Shown here piece after piece: positions 16,459 through 24,972 of a stretch of DNA of 64,000 nucleotides. The DNA is from Eubacteriaceae bacterium UBA6119. Its GTDB lineage: Bacteria > Bacillota > Clostridia > Eubacteriales > UBA1433. Made by a program: the position numbers and the translations under genes. The stretch lies in contig DIVZ01000007.1 of assembly GCA_002423395.1 (NCBI GenBank), positions 1-64,000 on the forward strand, written 5' to 3'. The notes beneath the pieces were generated by a model. It was not told where the DNA came from. It searched no databases and was given only the letters and a program-made list of their open reading frames with translations. How positions within the stretch are numbered: position 1 is the stretch's first letter; the number at the start of each line of letters is the position of its first letter.

Positions 16459-17603
16459 GGAAAATATCTTTATACATTCATATACCGTTTTGCAAAAAGA
16501 AGTGCATATACTGCGACTTTGTGTCTTTTGATGATTCTGACGAAGATATAGAGCCGTATTTTTCTGCATTGTTTGAGGAGATAAGGGCTTATAAAACCAT
16601 ATTAAATGCTGAGTATATTATAGATACCATATTTATCGGCGGGGGAACGCCTAATTATGTCGAGGTCAGATATATAGAAGAGCTTATGGGCGTAATATTC
16701 AGCACATTTGACGTTGATAAGGACGCGGAGATTAGCATGGAAGCAAATCCGTGCGGACATAGCAGCAGGGAAGATTTTGAAAGATATAGAAAATGCGGCG
16801 TTAACAGGCTAAGCATAGGGCTACAGTCAGCGAGCGATGATATGCTTAGGCAAATAGGCAGACAGCATACAAAAGCGGAATTTGATGAAGCGTTTAAAAA
16901 TGCCAGAAGCGCGGGATTTGACAACATAAATGTTGACATAATATTCGGTTTTTACAATCAGGACGTTTTGGAATTTGAAAATACAGTTCAATATGTTATA
17001 GGCACGGGATGCGAACATATATCGTGCTATTCATTAAAATTAGAGGAAGAAACGCCGTTATATGATTTATATATGGATGAGGGAATAGACATTGAAAGCG
17101 AGGACTTTGAAGACAGAATGATGTATCATACCTCGTGCGGGATGCTAGAAGCAAACGGATACGTTCAGTATGAGCTTTCTAATTTCGCTAAAAAAGGCTA
17201 TGCTTGCAGGCATAACCTTAATTACTGGGACATCAAAGAATACATCGGGCTCGGGCTTGCCGCGCATTCATATAAAGACAAAGCCAGATTTTTCAATACG
17301 TCATATATGGATGAATATCTTCAAGGCATAGAAACTAACGGCAGCGCCATAGAAGACATTGAGCAGCTTGATAAAGAAAAGCAAGAAGAAGAGTTTATAA
17401 TAATGGCTTTAAGAAAAACAGAAGGCGTTAGATTTGACGAATATAAAAAACGTTTCGGTGAAAAATTTTTAGACAAATACAAAGACGAGACGAATTATTT
17501 AATTGAAGCGGGATTGGCTGCATTAAGCAAAAATAGTATGTATTTGACGGACGAGGGAAAAGACTTCGCCAATATAGCTATGATGGAATTTATTTCTAAT
17601 TAA
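16455..17603 (+). CDS. hemW: Radical SAM heme chaperone HemW
   Basis: A 382-residue radical SAM protein with the cluster motif C13-x3-C17-x2-C20 (PFCKKKCIYCDF), then GGGTPNY and the HemW C-terminal domain. It lacks the extra N-terminal region of true coproporphyrinogen oxidase HemN. HemW relatives bind heme and insert it into respiratory enzymes; older annotations call it oxygen-independent coproporphyrinogen III oxidase. It starts in overlap with lepA. Confidence 0.93.
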   Translation: MRKISLYIHIPFCKKKCIYCDFVSFDDSDEDIEPYFSALFEEIRAYKTILNAEYIIDTIFIGGGTPNYVEVRYIEELMGVIFSTFDVDKDAEISMEANPCGHSSREDFERYRKCGVNRLSIGLQSASDDMLRQIGRQHTKAEFDEAFKNARSAGFDNINVDIIFGFYNQDVLEFENTVQYVIGTGCEHISCYSLKLEEETPLYDLYMDEGIDIESEDFEDRMMYHTSCGMLEANGYVQYELSNFAKKGYACRHNLNYWDIKEYIGLGLAAHSYKDKARFFNTSYMDEYLQGIETNGSAIEDIEQLDKEKQEEEFIIMALRKTEGVRFDEYKKRFGEKFLDKYKDETNYLIEAGLAALSKNSMYLTDEGKDFANIAMMEFISN

Positions 17604-17616
17604 TTTGCAAATATTA

Positions 17617-17645
17617 TTGACAAATTTTTCAATTGGTGTTATGTT
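17617..17645 (+). promoter_or_regulatory. Sigma-A promoter of the hrcA-dnaK operon
   Basis: Consensus TTGACA at 17617-17622, a 17-base spacer and TATGTT at 17640-17645. The CIRCE operator begins nine bases after the -10 box, so bound HrcA would cover the transcription start. Confidence 0.8.
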
Positions 17646-17654
17646 ATATTTGTG

Positions 17655-17681
17655 TTAGCACTCGAGCAAACAGAGTGCTAA
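17655..17681 (+). promoter_or_regulatory. CIRCE heat-shock operator
   Basis: TTAGCACTC at 17655-17663, nine bases, GAGTGCTAA at 17673-17681. This is the full consensus inverted repeat bound by HrcA. It lies just upstream of hrcA itself, giving autoregulation of the operon. Confidence 0.98.
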
Positions 17682-17698
17682 CAAACAGAGGTGAAAGC

Positions 17699-18727
17699 AT
17701 GGCTTTGGATGAAAGGAAATTAAAGATATTAGACGCAATAGTAAAAGAATATATCAGCACTGCAGATCCTGTAGGCAGCAGAACTTTGTCTAAAAATCCA
17801 AACATGAACATGAGCCCTGCGACCATAAGAAACGAAATGGCGGACCTTGAGGAAATGGGTTATTTATACCAGCCTCACACATCGGCCGGAAGGGTGCCTT
17901 CCGAAAAAGCTTACAGACTCTATGTAGACCAGCTTATGAAGATAATGGATCTGGGCAACATTCTGCAGGAGGAAATAAAATCCGCGTACAGCGCTTATAT
18001 GAATGAGATTACGGGCATTATTGAGCATACGGCTCAGGTATTAAGCTCTCTTACAAACTATACGTCATTCGGCATAACGCCTCATACAAAATACTTAAAC
18101 TGTAAATATATGCGCTTAATTCCCGTAGACGAGCACAGGGTATTGATGGTTGTTGTTACTAAAGAAAAAATAGTAAGAAACTACAATATAAGGCTTAAAG
18201 GGCAGGCTGCGGAATCGGAGCTTGAGAGAATAAACAATGTACTGAATATCTGTTTAAAAGACATTACATTAAATGACTTCAGCGACCAAATTATAGACAA
18301 AATGGATAGTCTTACAGTTAATGAAATAAATTTGCTGCAGGAAATTATTCCGCTTTTAAAAGAAGCTCTTACAGAAAAAGACGTTGTTAAAGTATACTCA
18401 GACGGAATGGATAAGATATTTAATTTTCCTGAGTTTTTTGACATTGAAAAGGCAAAAAAATTTATTGAAACATTAAACCATAACAACATACTTGCAAACA
18501 TACTTGAAAACAACATGGAAGATTTAAATATACAAATAGGAGACGAAAATAAAATTCAAGCCTTTAAGGACTGCAGTTTGATAACTGCTACTTATAAGAT
18601 AAACGGAAGACCGATAGGGACATTTGGCGTAGTAGGACCTACAAGAATGAATTATGACTATGTGGTATCGGTTTTGAACTTTTTAAGAGAGGAGTTAAAT
18701 GCGCACATAACAAGGCTAATAACATAA
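17699..18727 (+). CDS. hrcA: Heat-inducible transcription repressor HrcA
   Basis: A 342-residue repressor of class I heat-shock genes. It has an N-terminal winged helix (LDERKLKILDAIVKEYI, then STADPVGSRTL and SPATIRNEMADLEEMG), a dimerisation domain and the GAF-like part ending in VVGPTRMNYDYV. It binds CIRCE and needs chaperone contact to stay active. The ATG at 17699 is chosen: AGAGGTG lies upstream and the CIRCE would otherwise be inside the coding region. First gene of the hrcA-grpE-dnaK-dnaJ operon. Confidence 0.97.
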   Translation: MALDERKLKILDAIVKEYISTADPVGSRTLSKNPNMNMSPATIRNEMADLEEMGYLYQPHTSAGRVPSEKAYRLYVDQLMKIMDLGNILQEEIKSAYSAYMNEITGIIEHTAQVLSSLTNYTSFGITPHTKYLNCKYMRLIPVDEHRVLMVVVTKEKIVRNYNIRLKGQAAESELERINNVLNICLKDITLNDFSDQIIDKMDSLTVNEINLLQEIIPLLKEALTEKDVVKVYSDGMDKIFNFPEFFDIEKAKKFIETLNHNNILANILENNMEDLNIQIGDENKIQAFKDCSLITATYKINGRPIGTFGVVGPTRMNYDYVVSVLNFLREELNAHITRLIT

Positions 18728-18743
18728 CGCGCATAGGGTTTAA

Positions 18744-19328
18744 ATGGAAAAAGAAGAAAAAACCGACCAAGAAATTAAGCCTGAGTATGAAGAGGCGGTA
18801 AAAGAAGCGGCTGCAGAGGAAGATAAAGAGACAAAAAAAGAATCCAAAGCCAAAAAAGACGATAAAAAAGATAATAAAGAAAACGAAAAAATAATAAAAT
18901 TGGAAAATGAGAAAAAGGAAATTTACGAAAGCTATTTAAGGCTTAGGGCTGATTTTGATAACTATAAAAAAAGAATAGAAAAAGAAAAGGCGGAAATCTA
19001 TACAAGATCTTTAGAAGACATACTTAAAAAAATGCTGCCGATACTCGATAATTTTGAAAGAGCGGTTGAAGCCAAAAGCGAAGACGCTGATAAAATAATC
19101 GAAGGTGTAAAAATGGTGTATGAGCAGATGACAGGTCTGCTAAAAAGCGAAGGACTTGAGATGATAGACGCACTCGACAAAAATTTTGATCCCGAGTATC
19201 ATCACGCAGTAATGACTGAGCAAAATGAAGAAAAAGAAGACAACGCGGTACTTGCGGTACTTCAAAACGGATATGCTTTGAAAGACAGAGTAATAAGACC
19301 GGCAATGGTAAAAGTCAATAAACTTTAA
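18744..19328 (+). CDS. grpE: Nucleotide exchange factor GrpE
   Basis: A 194-residue co-chaperone that releases ADP from DnaK. The first 55 or so residues are very rich in Lys and Glu. A long coiled coil follows (about 50-110, with YLRLRADFDNYKKRIEKEK). The C-terminal beta domain has the family end pattern (FDPEYHHAV, then VLQNGYALKDRVIRPAMVKV). It sits 16 bases after hrcA and 30 before dnaK in the heat-shock operon. Confidence 0.97.
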   Translation: MEKEEKTDQEIKPEYEEAVKEAAAEEDKETKKESKAKKDDKKDNKENEKIIKLENEKKEIYESYLRLRADFDNYKKRIEKEKAEIYTRSLEDILKKMLPILDNFERAVEAKSEDADKIIEGVKMVYEQMTGLLKSEGLEMIDALDKNFDPEYHHAVMTEQNEEKEDNAVLAVLQNGYALKDRVIRPAMVKVNKL

Positions 19329-19358
19329 AAAAGTAAAATCAAAAAGGAGATAGATAAT

Positions 19359-21215
19359 ATGAGTAAAGAAAAAATAATAGGCATAGACCTTGGTACGACA
19401 AATTCTTGTGTGGCAGTGCTTGAAGGCGGAGAAGCTGTTATAATACCTAACGCCGAAGGAGCGAGAACAACACCTTCTGTTGTGGCTTTCGCAAAAAACG
19501 GGGAAAGACTTGTTGGTCAGACAGCGAGACGTCAGGCAGTAACTAATCCTGATAGAACCATAGTTTCAATAAAAAGACATATGGGCAGCGACTACACAGT
19601 AAAAATAGATAATAAATCTTACACTCCGCAGGAAATTTCGGCAATGATACTTCAGAAATTGAAAGCAGACGCCGAAGCATACCTCGGAGAAAAAGTAACA
19701 AAAGCAGTTATTACGGTACCCGCGTACTTTTCAGACAGCCAAAGACAGGCGACAAAAGACGCCGGCAGAATAGCCGGACTTGAAGTTTTGAGAATAATAA
19801 ACGAACCTACAGCGGCAGCGCTTGCATACGGTATACAAAAAGAAGGAAACCAGAAAATAATGGTATACGACCTTGGCGGCGGTACATTTGACGTAAGCGT
19901 TCTTGAACTCGGGGACGGAGTATTTGAAGTGCTTTCAACAAACGGAAACACACGCCTTGGCGGTGATGACTTTGATGAGAGATTGATAAACTACATGGCG
20001 GAAGAATTTAAAAAACAAAACAGTATAGATTTAAGAAGCGACAAGATGGCTTTGCAAAGACTGAAAGAAGCCGCAGAAAAAGCGAAGATTGAGCTTTCAT
20101 CAATAGCAAGCGCTAATGTTAATCTTCCGTTTATTACAGCAACAGCGGAAGGTCCGAGACATCTTGACATGACTATAACGAGAGCAAAATTTGATGAACT
20201 GACACATGATTTGGTAGACAAAACAGTTCAGCCGGTACGCCAGGCTATGGAAGACGCCGGACTTAAAAACAGCGAAATAGATAAAATTATACTTGTAGGC
20301 GGTTCCACAAGAATACCTGCGGTACAGGATACTGTTAAGAGACTTACAGGCAAAGAAGGATATAAAGGAATTAACCCTGACGAATGCGTAGCTTTAGGCG
20401 CGGCAATTCAAGGCGGAGTTTTGGCGGGAGACGTAACAGACGTGCTGCTGCTTGACGTAACGCCGCTTTCACTGGGTATTGAAACACTCGGCGGAGTATT
20501 TACAAAATTAATTGAGAGAAATACTACAATACCTACAAAGAAAAGCCAGGTGTTCTCTACAGCGGCAGACAGCCAAACAGCTGTTGACATACACGTTCTG
20601 CAAGGAGAGAGAAGTATGGCAAGCGCCAACAAGACTCTGGGTAGATTCCAGCTTACAGGCATACCGCCCGCGCCGAGAGGAGTGCCGCAGGTTGAAGTTA
20701 CATTCGATATAGACGCAAACGGCATAGTCAATGTATCGGCAAAAGATTTGGGCACAGGCAAGAGCCAGAACGTTGTAATACAGTCTACAACTAACATGAG
20801 CAAGGACGATATAGACAAAGCTGTTAAAGAAGCTGAAAGATTTGCGGAAGAAGACAAGAAAAGACAAGAAGAAATTGAAGTTAAAAACAACGCGGATTCC
20901 ACAATTTACCAGACTGAAAAATCGCTTAAAGATTTGGGCGACAAGGTATCGGATGACGACAAAAAATCAATCAAAGAAAAAATATCTGTTCTTAAGAACA
21001 TTATGGATTCGAGCGATATAGCGGCTATTAAAAAAGCGACGGAAGAATTAAGCGAAGCTTTTTATCCGATAGCGCAGAAAATGTATCAGCAGACAGGCCA
21101 AGGTCAAGATCAAGGCGCGCAGCCGGGTGCAGAAGACTACAGCCAGGCGTCTGATAACAAAGATGACAACGTAGTTGACGCGGACTATGAAGTTGTGGAC
21201 GACGATAAAAAATAA
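19359..21215 (+). CDS. dnaK: Chaperone protein DnaK (Hsp70)
   Basis: A 618-residue Hsp70. The ATPase domain starts with IGIDLGTTNSC and contains VYDLGGGTFDVSVL and ILVGGSTRIPAVQ. The substrate domain follows (about 380-500), then the helical lid and an acidic tail ending in DDDKK. It has the internal deletion near residue 80-100 typical of Gram-positive DnaK. AAAGGAG precedes the start. It works with DnaJ and GrpE and feeds back on HrcA. Confidence 0.98.
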   Translation: MSKEKIIGIDLGTTNSCVAVLEGGEAVIIPNAEGARTTPSVVAFAKNGERLVGQTARRQAVTNPDRTIVSIKRHMGSDYTVKIDNKSYTPQEISAMILQKLKADAEAYLGEKVTKAVITVPAYFSDSQRQATKDAGRIAGLEVLRIINEPTAAALAYGIQKEGNQKIMVYDLGGGTFDVSVLELGDGVFEVLSTNGNTRLGGDDFDERLINYMAEEFKKQNSIDLRSDKMALQRLKEAAEKAKIELSSIASANVNLPFITATAEGPRHLDMTITRAKFDELTHDLVDKTVQPVRQAMEDAGLKNSEIDKIILVGGSTRIPAVQDTVKRLTGKEGYKGINPDECVALGAAIQGGVLAGDVTDVLLLDVTPLSLGIETLGGVFTKLIERNTTIPTKKSQVFSTAADSQTAVDIHVLQGERSMASANKTLGRFQLTGIPPAPRGVPQVEVTFDIDANGIVNVSAKDLGTGKSQNVVIQSTTNMSKDDIDKAVKEAERFAEEDKKRQEEIEVKNNADSTIYQTEKSLKDLGDKVSDDDKKSIKEKISVLKNIMDSSDIAAIKKATEELSEAFYPIAQKMYQQTGQGQDQGAQPGAEDYSQASDNKDDNVVDADYEVVDDDKK

Positions 21216-21238
21216 TAAAAAAAGTATCGATATATAAA

Positions 21239-21270
21239 AAATAGAAAGCCTTCGAAAAGGCTTTCTATTT
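21239..21270 (+). terminator. Strong hairpin between dnaK and dnaJ
   Basis: A 12-bp perfect stem with arms AAATAGAAAGCC (21239-21250, the first A shared with the run before it) and GGCTTTCTATTT, closed by an eight-base loop. It has T-rich flanks but no long T tract, so it could be a partial terminator or an mRNA processing or stability element that lowers dnaJ relative to dnaK. Confidence 0.5.
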
Positions 21271-21342
21271 GCGATTATATTTAATATAATAATATTTCGT
21301 AACATATAAAGATATAGAGGCAGATCAATAAAGGAGGGCACG

Positions 21343-22470
21343 ATGAGCAAAAGGGATTACTACGAGGTTTTGGGTGTAGATAAGAGCGCAACAATTGATG
21401 AAATAAAAAAAGCGTACAGAAAAAAAGCTTTGGAATATCATCCCGATAAAAATCCTGGAGACAAAGCAGCCGAAGAAAAGTTTAAGGAAGCCGGCGAAGC
21501 GTATGAAATTTTAAGCGATGAGCAAAAAAGAACCGCTTACGACAGATACGGACATGACGGCGTAAACCCGCAGGTAGGCGGATTCGGCGGCGGCGGATTT
21601 GGTGGATTCGGAGGGTTTGAAGATATATTTGACATGTTCGGCGGATTCGGCGGATTTGGCTCAAGCGCAAAACGCGGTCCTAAAAGAGGCAGAGACTTAA
21701 GAGTAAACTTGCGAATAAGTTTTGAGGAAGCCGTGTTCGGCTGTGAAAAAACTGTTAAAATCGCAAGAAACGAAAAATGTTCTGAATGCTCAGGTACAGG
21801 CGCGGCAAGAGGCAGCAGCAGAAAAACATGCACGGTCTGCGGCGGAAGCGGTCAGGTTAAAACTGTTCAGAAAACGCCTTTCGGAGCGTTTCAAAGCGTA
21901 AGAACATGCGACACGTGCGGCGGAAGCGGAAGCATAATAGAAAAAGTCTGCCCAACATGCTCAGGAAGCGGTTTTGAGAAGAAATCTAAAAATCTTACAA
22001 TTAACATACCGGCTGGAGTTGACAACGACACTGTTCTGCCTTTAAGGGGAGAGGGTGAAGCCGGAGAACACGGAGCGGAAAACGGTGATGTATATATCTA
22101 CATTACAGTAAATGCTCACGAGTTTTTTGTGCGGGAAGGCAAAGACATATATTTAAACGTGCCGATTACTTATGCTCAGGCAGCGATGGGATGCGAGCTG
22201 TCAATACCTACGCTGCAGGGAAGAGTCAAGCTGAAAATACCTGAAGGCACACAGCCTGAACAGAAATTCAGAATAAAAGGGAAAGGCGTAACAACGCTGC
22301 GCGGTTTCGGCAAAGGCGATATGTATGTTACCGTTAAGCTGGAAGTTCCTACAAGGCTGAACAGCGTGCAGAAAAAAGCCCTTCAAAACTATCAGACTCT
22401 GGCAGGCGACGAGGTGCATGACGAATCAAGAAATTTCTGGAGCAAGATAAATAAATATAATTATAAATAA
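21343..22470 (+). CDS. dnaJ: Chaperone protein DnaJ (Hsp40)
   Basis: A 375-residue type I DnaJ. The J domain (1-70) has HPD at 33-35. A Gly/Phe-rich linker with repeated GGFGG follows to about 118. The zinc domain has four CxxCxGxG repeats (CSECSGTG, CTVCGGSG, CDTCGGSG, CPTCSGSG), followed by the C-terminal substrate domain. It delivers clients to DnaK and stimulates its ATPase. Start has AAGGAGG. A bidirectional terminator ends the operon. Confidence 0.97.
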   Translation: MSKRDYYEVLGVDKSATIDEIKKAYRKKALEYHPDKNPGDKAAEEKFKEAGEAYEILSDEQKRTAYDRYGHDGVNPQVGGFGGGGFGGFGGFEDIFDMFGGFGGFGSSAKRGPKRGRDLRVNLRISFEEAVFGCEKTVKIARNEKCSECSGTGAARGSSRKTCTVCGGSGQVKTVQKTPFGAFQSVRTCDTCGGSGSIIEKVCPTCSGSGFEKKSKNLTINIPAGVDNDTVLPLRGEGEAGEHGAENGDVYIYITVNAHEFFVREGKDIYLNVPITYAQAAMGCELSIPTLQGRVKLKIPEGTQPEQKFRIKGKGVTTLRGFGKGDMYVTVKLEVPTRLNSVQKKALQNYQTLAGDEVHDESRNFWSKINKYNYK

Positions 22471-22473
22471 TAT

Positions 22474-22507
22474 AAAAGGAACCGCTTAATAAAGGTTCCT
22501 TATTTTT
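22474..22507. terminator. Bidirectional terminator between dnaJ and ybaK
   Basis: AAGGAACC at 22476-22483 pairs with GGTTCCTT at 22494-22501, with a T-rich run on the plus side. It ends the heat-shock operon and probably the converging ybaK gene. Confidence 0.75.
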
Positions 22508-22508
22508 A

Positions 22509-22979
22509 TTAATCAACAATATCGGCAAGAGTAAAATCAACTGCTTTCATAAGTCCGTCAAGACTTATCTCAACTTGATAACCTATTTTGCCCGCGCTGA
22601 ATATTATTGTATCAAAATCAGCGGCGGATGAGTTAACTGTCGTTTTAAAACTCTTTTTCATTCCTATCGGAGAGCATCCTCCGTGAATATATCCGGTAAC
22701 AGGCAGCAGGTCTTTTGCTTTTATCATTTCGATTGATTTTTCGCCTACATGCTCCGCCGCTTTTTTTAAATTCAGTTCACACTTAACGGGAACTAAAAAG
22801 ACATAATATGTGTTGCTTTTTGCGACTGTTACAAGCGTCTTAAAGACTTTGTCAGGATTTTGATGCAAAACATCAGCTACTTCTATACCGCTTACAGCAT
22901 CTGTATTTACATAGCAATGGCTGACATAGGGTATTTTCGCGCTGTTTAGTATGCGCATTACATTTGTTTTAAAGGACAT
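22509..22979 (-). CDS. YbaK/EbsC-family aminoacyl-tRNA deacylase
   Basis: A 156-residue protein of the YbaK/ProX fold. It shows VFKTLVTVAK, the conserved lysine segment, GYIHGGCSPIGMKK and SAGKIGYQVEISLDGL. Relatives hydrolyse mischarged Cys-tRNA(Pro) in trans as a translation quality control. The length is typical. The start at 22979 has AAAGGTGTCAT upstream. Spacing to maf (50 bases) suggests a minus-strand unit with maf and the ECF gene. Confidence 0.9.
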   Translation of the reverse strand: MSFKTNVMRILNSAKIPYVSHCYVNTDAVSGIEVADVLHQNPDKVFKTLVTVAKSNTYYVFLVPVKCELNLKKAAEHVGEKSIEMIKAKDLLPVTGYIHGGCSPIGMKKSFKTTVNSSAADFDTIIFSAGKIGYQVEISLDGLMKAVDFTLADIVD

Positions 22980-23029
22980 AATGACACCTTTATCTATTAT
23001 ATAACTAATTTGGATTTGTCCGTTTTATA

Positions 23030-23617
23030 TTAAAGAATGCTGATATTAAAATGTTTTAACATAGTCTCAAGCAGAACCAGCGGAAGTCCTACAACGTTAT
23101 AGTAACAGCCTTCTATGCTTTCTACGAAAATGCTTCCCAGACCCTGAATGCCGTATGAACCTGCCTTGTCATCCGCTTCACCCGTAGATATATAGCTCTT
23201 TATCTCATCGTCAGTTAAATTCCTGAATTTTACTTTTGTCGTTTTACTTTTATATATTTGTTTGCAGGTGTCGGCATCTGTTACATACACACCGGTAACA
23301 ACTTCATGCCAATTGCCCGATAAACTCTTTAGCATATTAAAAGCGTCGCTGGTATCTGCCGGTTTAGTAAGAATCTTATGTTCCAATAATACTATTGTAT
23401 CTGCGGAGATTATTATACAATTTGCAAGATTATTATTTTCTTTTACATACAGCGCTTTGCTTTTTGTTATATTATATAAATTTTCGTCAACAGAAAGACA
23501 TGTATGAAATTCTTCGTCTATTTGCGGCTTGACAGCCTTAAAATCAAGCCCCAGCATTTGAAGCAATTGATTTCTTCGGGGAGATGCTGAGGCTAATATT
23601 ATTTTTTTATTATTCAT
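23030..23617 (-). CDS. Maf nucleotide pyrophosphatase
   Basis: A 195-residue Maf protein with ILASASPRRNQLL at 7-19, the central SADTIVLL and the DDKAGSYGIQGLGS segment. Maf enzymes hydrolyse dTTP, UTP or modified nucleotides to the monophosphate, acting as house-cleaning enzymes, and overproduction affects septation. Its start lies 18 bases downstream of the stop of the preceding minus-strand ECF gene. Confidence 0.93.
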   Translation of the reverse strand: MNNKKIILASASPRRNQLLQMLGLDFKAVKPQIDEEFHTCLSVDENLYNITKSKALYVKENNNLANCIIISADTIVLLEHKILTKPADTSDAFNMLKSLSGNWHEVVTGVYVTDADTCKQIYKSKTTKVKFRNLTDDEIKSYISTGEADDKAGSYGIQGLGSIFVESIEGCYYNVVGLPLVLLETMLKHFNISIL

Positions 23618-23635
23618 ATTTTTCGCTTTTCACAA

Positions 23636-24154
23636 TCAGTTTTGTATGGATTCCGAGCGTTTAATTGCTTTTTGAACAAGAATAGCAAGAGGCAGTCCTA
23701 AAACAATACCTATAGCATTATGCAGGAGTTCTGATGGCATTGAATAAATCGGCAAATACCAACTGCCATAAATTAAAGCTTCGGCTATGTAGTAACCTGC
23801 CATTTCCCACAGACCGCAAAGTACGTACGCAAGAATTATAATAATATAATTATTTTTCTTGTTCTTAATCATTACCGACAAGATAAGCACTTGTACAAAA
23901 CGGATTACAAACGTAAAAGGCGCCCACGCCGCCCAGCCTGAAAGCAAGTCAAAAAGAGTCATACCTACAGCTACGCTTACCGCCGCGTACTGAGGAAGCA
24001 GAATATAAGCCGCTACGAAAAGAATAATACTTCCAAGATGTATAAGCCCTCCGCTTGAGGGGGTGACTGGCACGTGAATATATGTTGCCACTATAGTAAG
24101 CGCGGCGAAAAGACCGCACAGGACTATATTTTTTACTTTGCTTGCTCCAACCAT
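23636..24154 (-). CDS. ECF transporter S component (PF07155-like), substrate unknown
   Basis: A 172-residue membrane protein with about five hydrophobic helices. The pattern GGLIHLGSIILFVAAYIL followed by FDLLSGWAAWAPFTFVIRF is that of S components of energy-coupling factor vitamin transporters. S components bind a vitamin or its precursor and dock on a shared EcfA/A'/T module, which is not in this window. I cannot tell the vitamin. Start has a GGAGG. It sits ahead of maf on the minus strand. Confidence 0.8.
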   Translation of the reverse strand: MVGASKVKNIVLCGLFAALTIVATYIHVPVTPSSGGLIHLGSIILFVAAYILLPQYAAVSVAVGMTLFDLLSGWAAWAPFTFVIRFVQVLILSVMIKNKKNNYIIIILAYVLCGLWEMAGYYIAEALIYGSWYLPIYSMPSELLHNAIGIVLGLPLAILVQKAIKRSESIQN

Positions 24155-24231
24155 TGTAAGCCTCCGTTATGTTTAATAGATTTAAGTTTTAATTATATAT
24201 ATTATAAAACATTTGTCAAATGAAAATTAAA

Positions 24232-24951
24232 CTAAACTTCTATTTGCGAGAAAATTTTACCTATGCTGCCGTAAAAAATGTAATCAGCTATATTATCGCG
24301 GTTTGTGGGGGCCTTGTTTATGAGCACGAGCTTATTGCCTCTGTACGCATCGACCATGCCTGCGGCGGGGTAGACAGTAAGGCTGGTGCCTCCTATAATA
24401 AGCATATCCGCGGCAGCTATATACTCCAAAGATTTTGAAATAACATTAGAATCAAGCGCTTCGCCGTAAAGCACAACATCAGGCTTTATGATGGCGCCGC
24501 ATGTACATTTAGGTATGCCTTCTGATTTATAAACATAATTCGCGTCATATATTTTTCCGCATTTTAAGCAAATATTACGCTCCATGCTGCCATGCAGTTC
24601 CAATACGTTTTTACTGCCGGCGGTCTGATGCAGACCGTCGATATTCTGCGTAATAACGGTTTTTACTTTTCCGCAGGCTTCTAAAGCGGCAAGTTTTTTG
24701 TGAGCGTCATTGGGAAGTGCGTCTGTTTTTATTATTTTTTCTCTGCAGAAATTATAAAAATATTCCGTATGAGAGTAAAAAAAGCTGCGGCTTAAAATTT
24801 CTTCTGCGGGATAATCGTACTTTTGATTATATAGTCCGTTTTCGCTGCGGAAATCGGGGATGCCGCTTTCGACAGAAACGCCCGCGCCTCCGAAAAAAAC
24901 AATGTTATCAGACTCGTCAATCAGTTGCTGAAGCGAAATTAAATTATCCAA
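24232..24951 (-). CDS. NAD-dependent protein deacylase, Sir2 family
   Basis: A 239-residue sirtuin. The NAD site is GGAGVSVESGIPDFR at 21-35 and TQNIDGLHQ at 101-109. The catalytic histidine is His120 in LELHGS. A structural zinc is bound by Cys128, Cys131, Cys149 and Cys151. It removes acyl groups from protein lysines using NAD. The start codon is TTG at 24951 with AGGAG upstream. It is 21 bases downstream of trkH on the minus strand. Confidence 0.94.
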   Translation of the reverse strand: MDNLISLQQLIDESDNIVFFGGAGVSVESGIPDFRSENGLYNQKYDYPAEEILSRSFFYSHTEYFYNFCREKIIKTDALPNDAHKKLAALEACGKVKTVITQNIDGLHQTAGSKNVLELHGSMERNICLKCGKIYDANYVYKSEGIPKCTCGAIIKPDVVLYGEALDSNVISKSLEYIAAADMLIIGGTSLTVYPAAGMVDAYRGNKLVLINKAPTNRDNIADYIFYGSIGKIFSQIEV

Positions 24952-24972
24952 TTCAGAGCTCCTATAATGATA

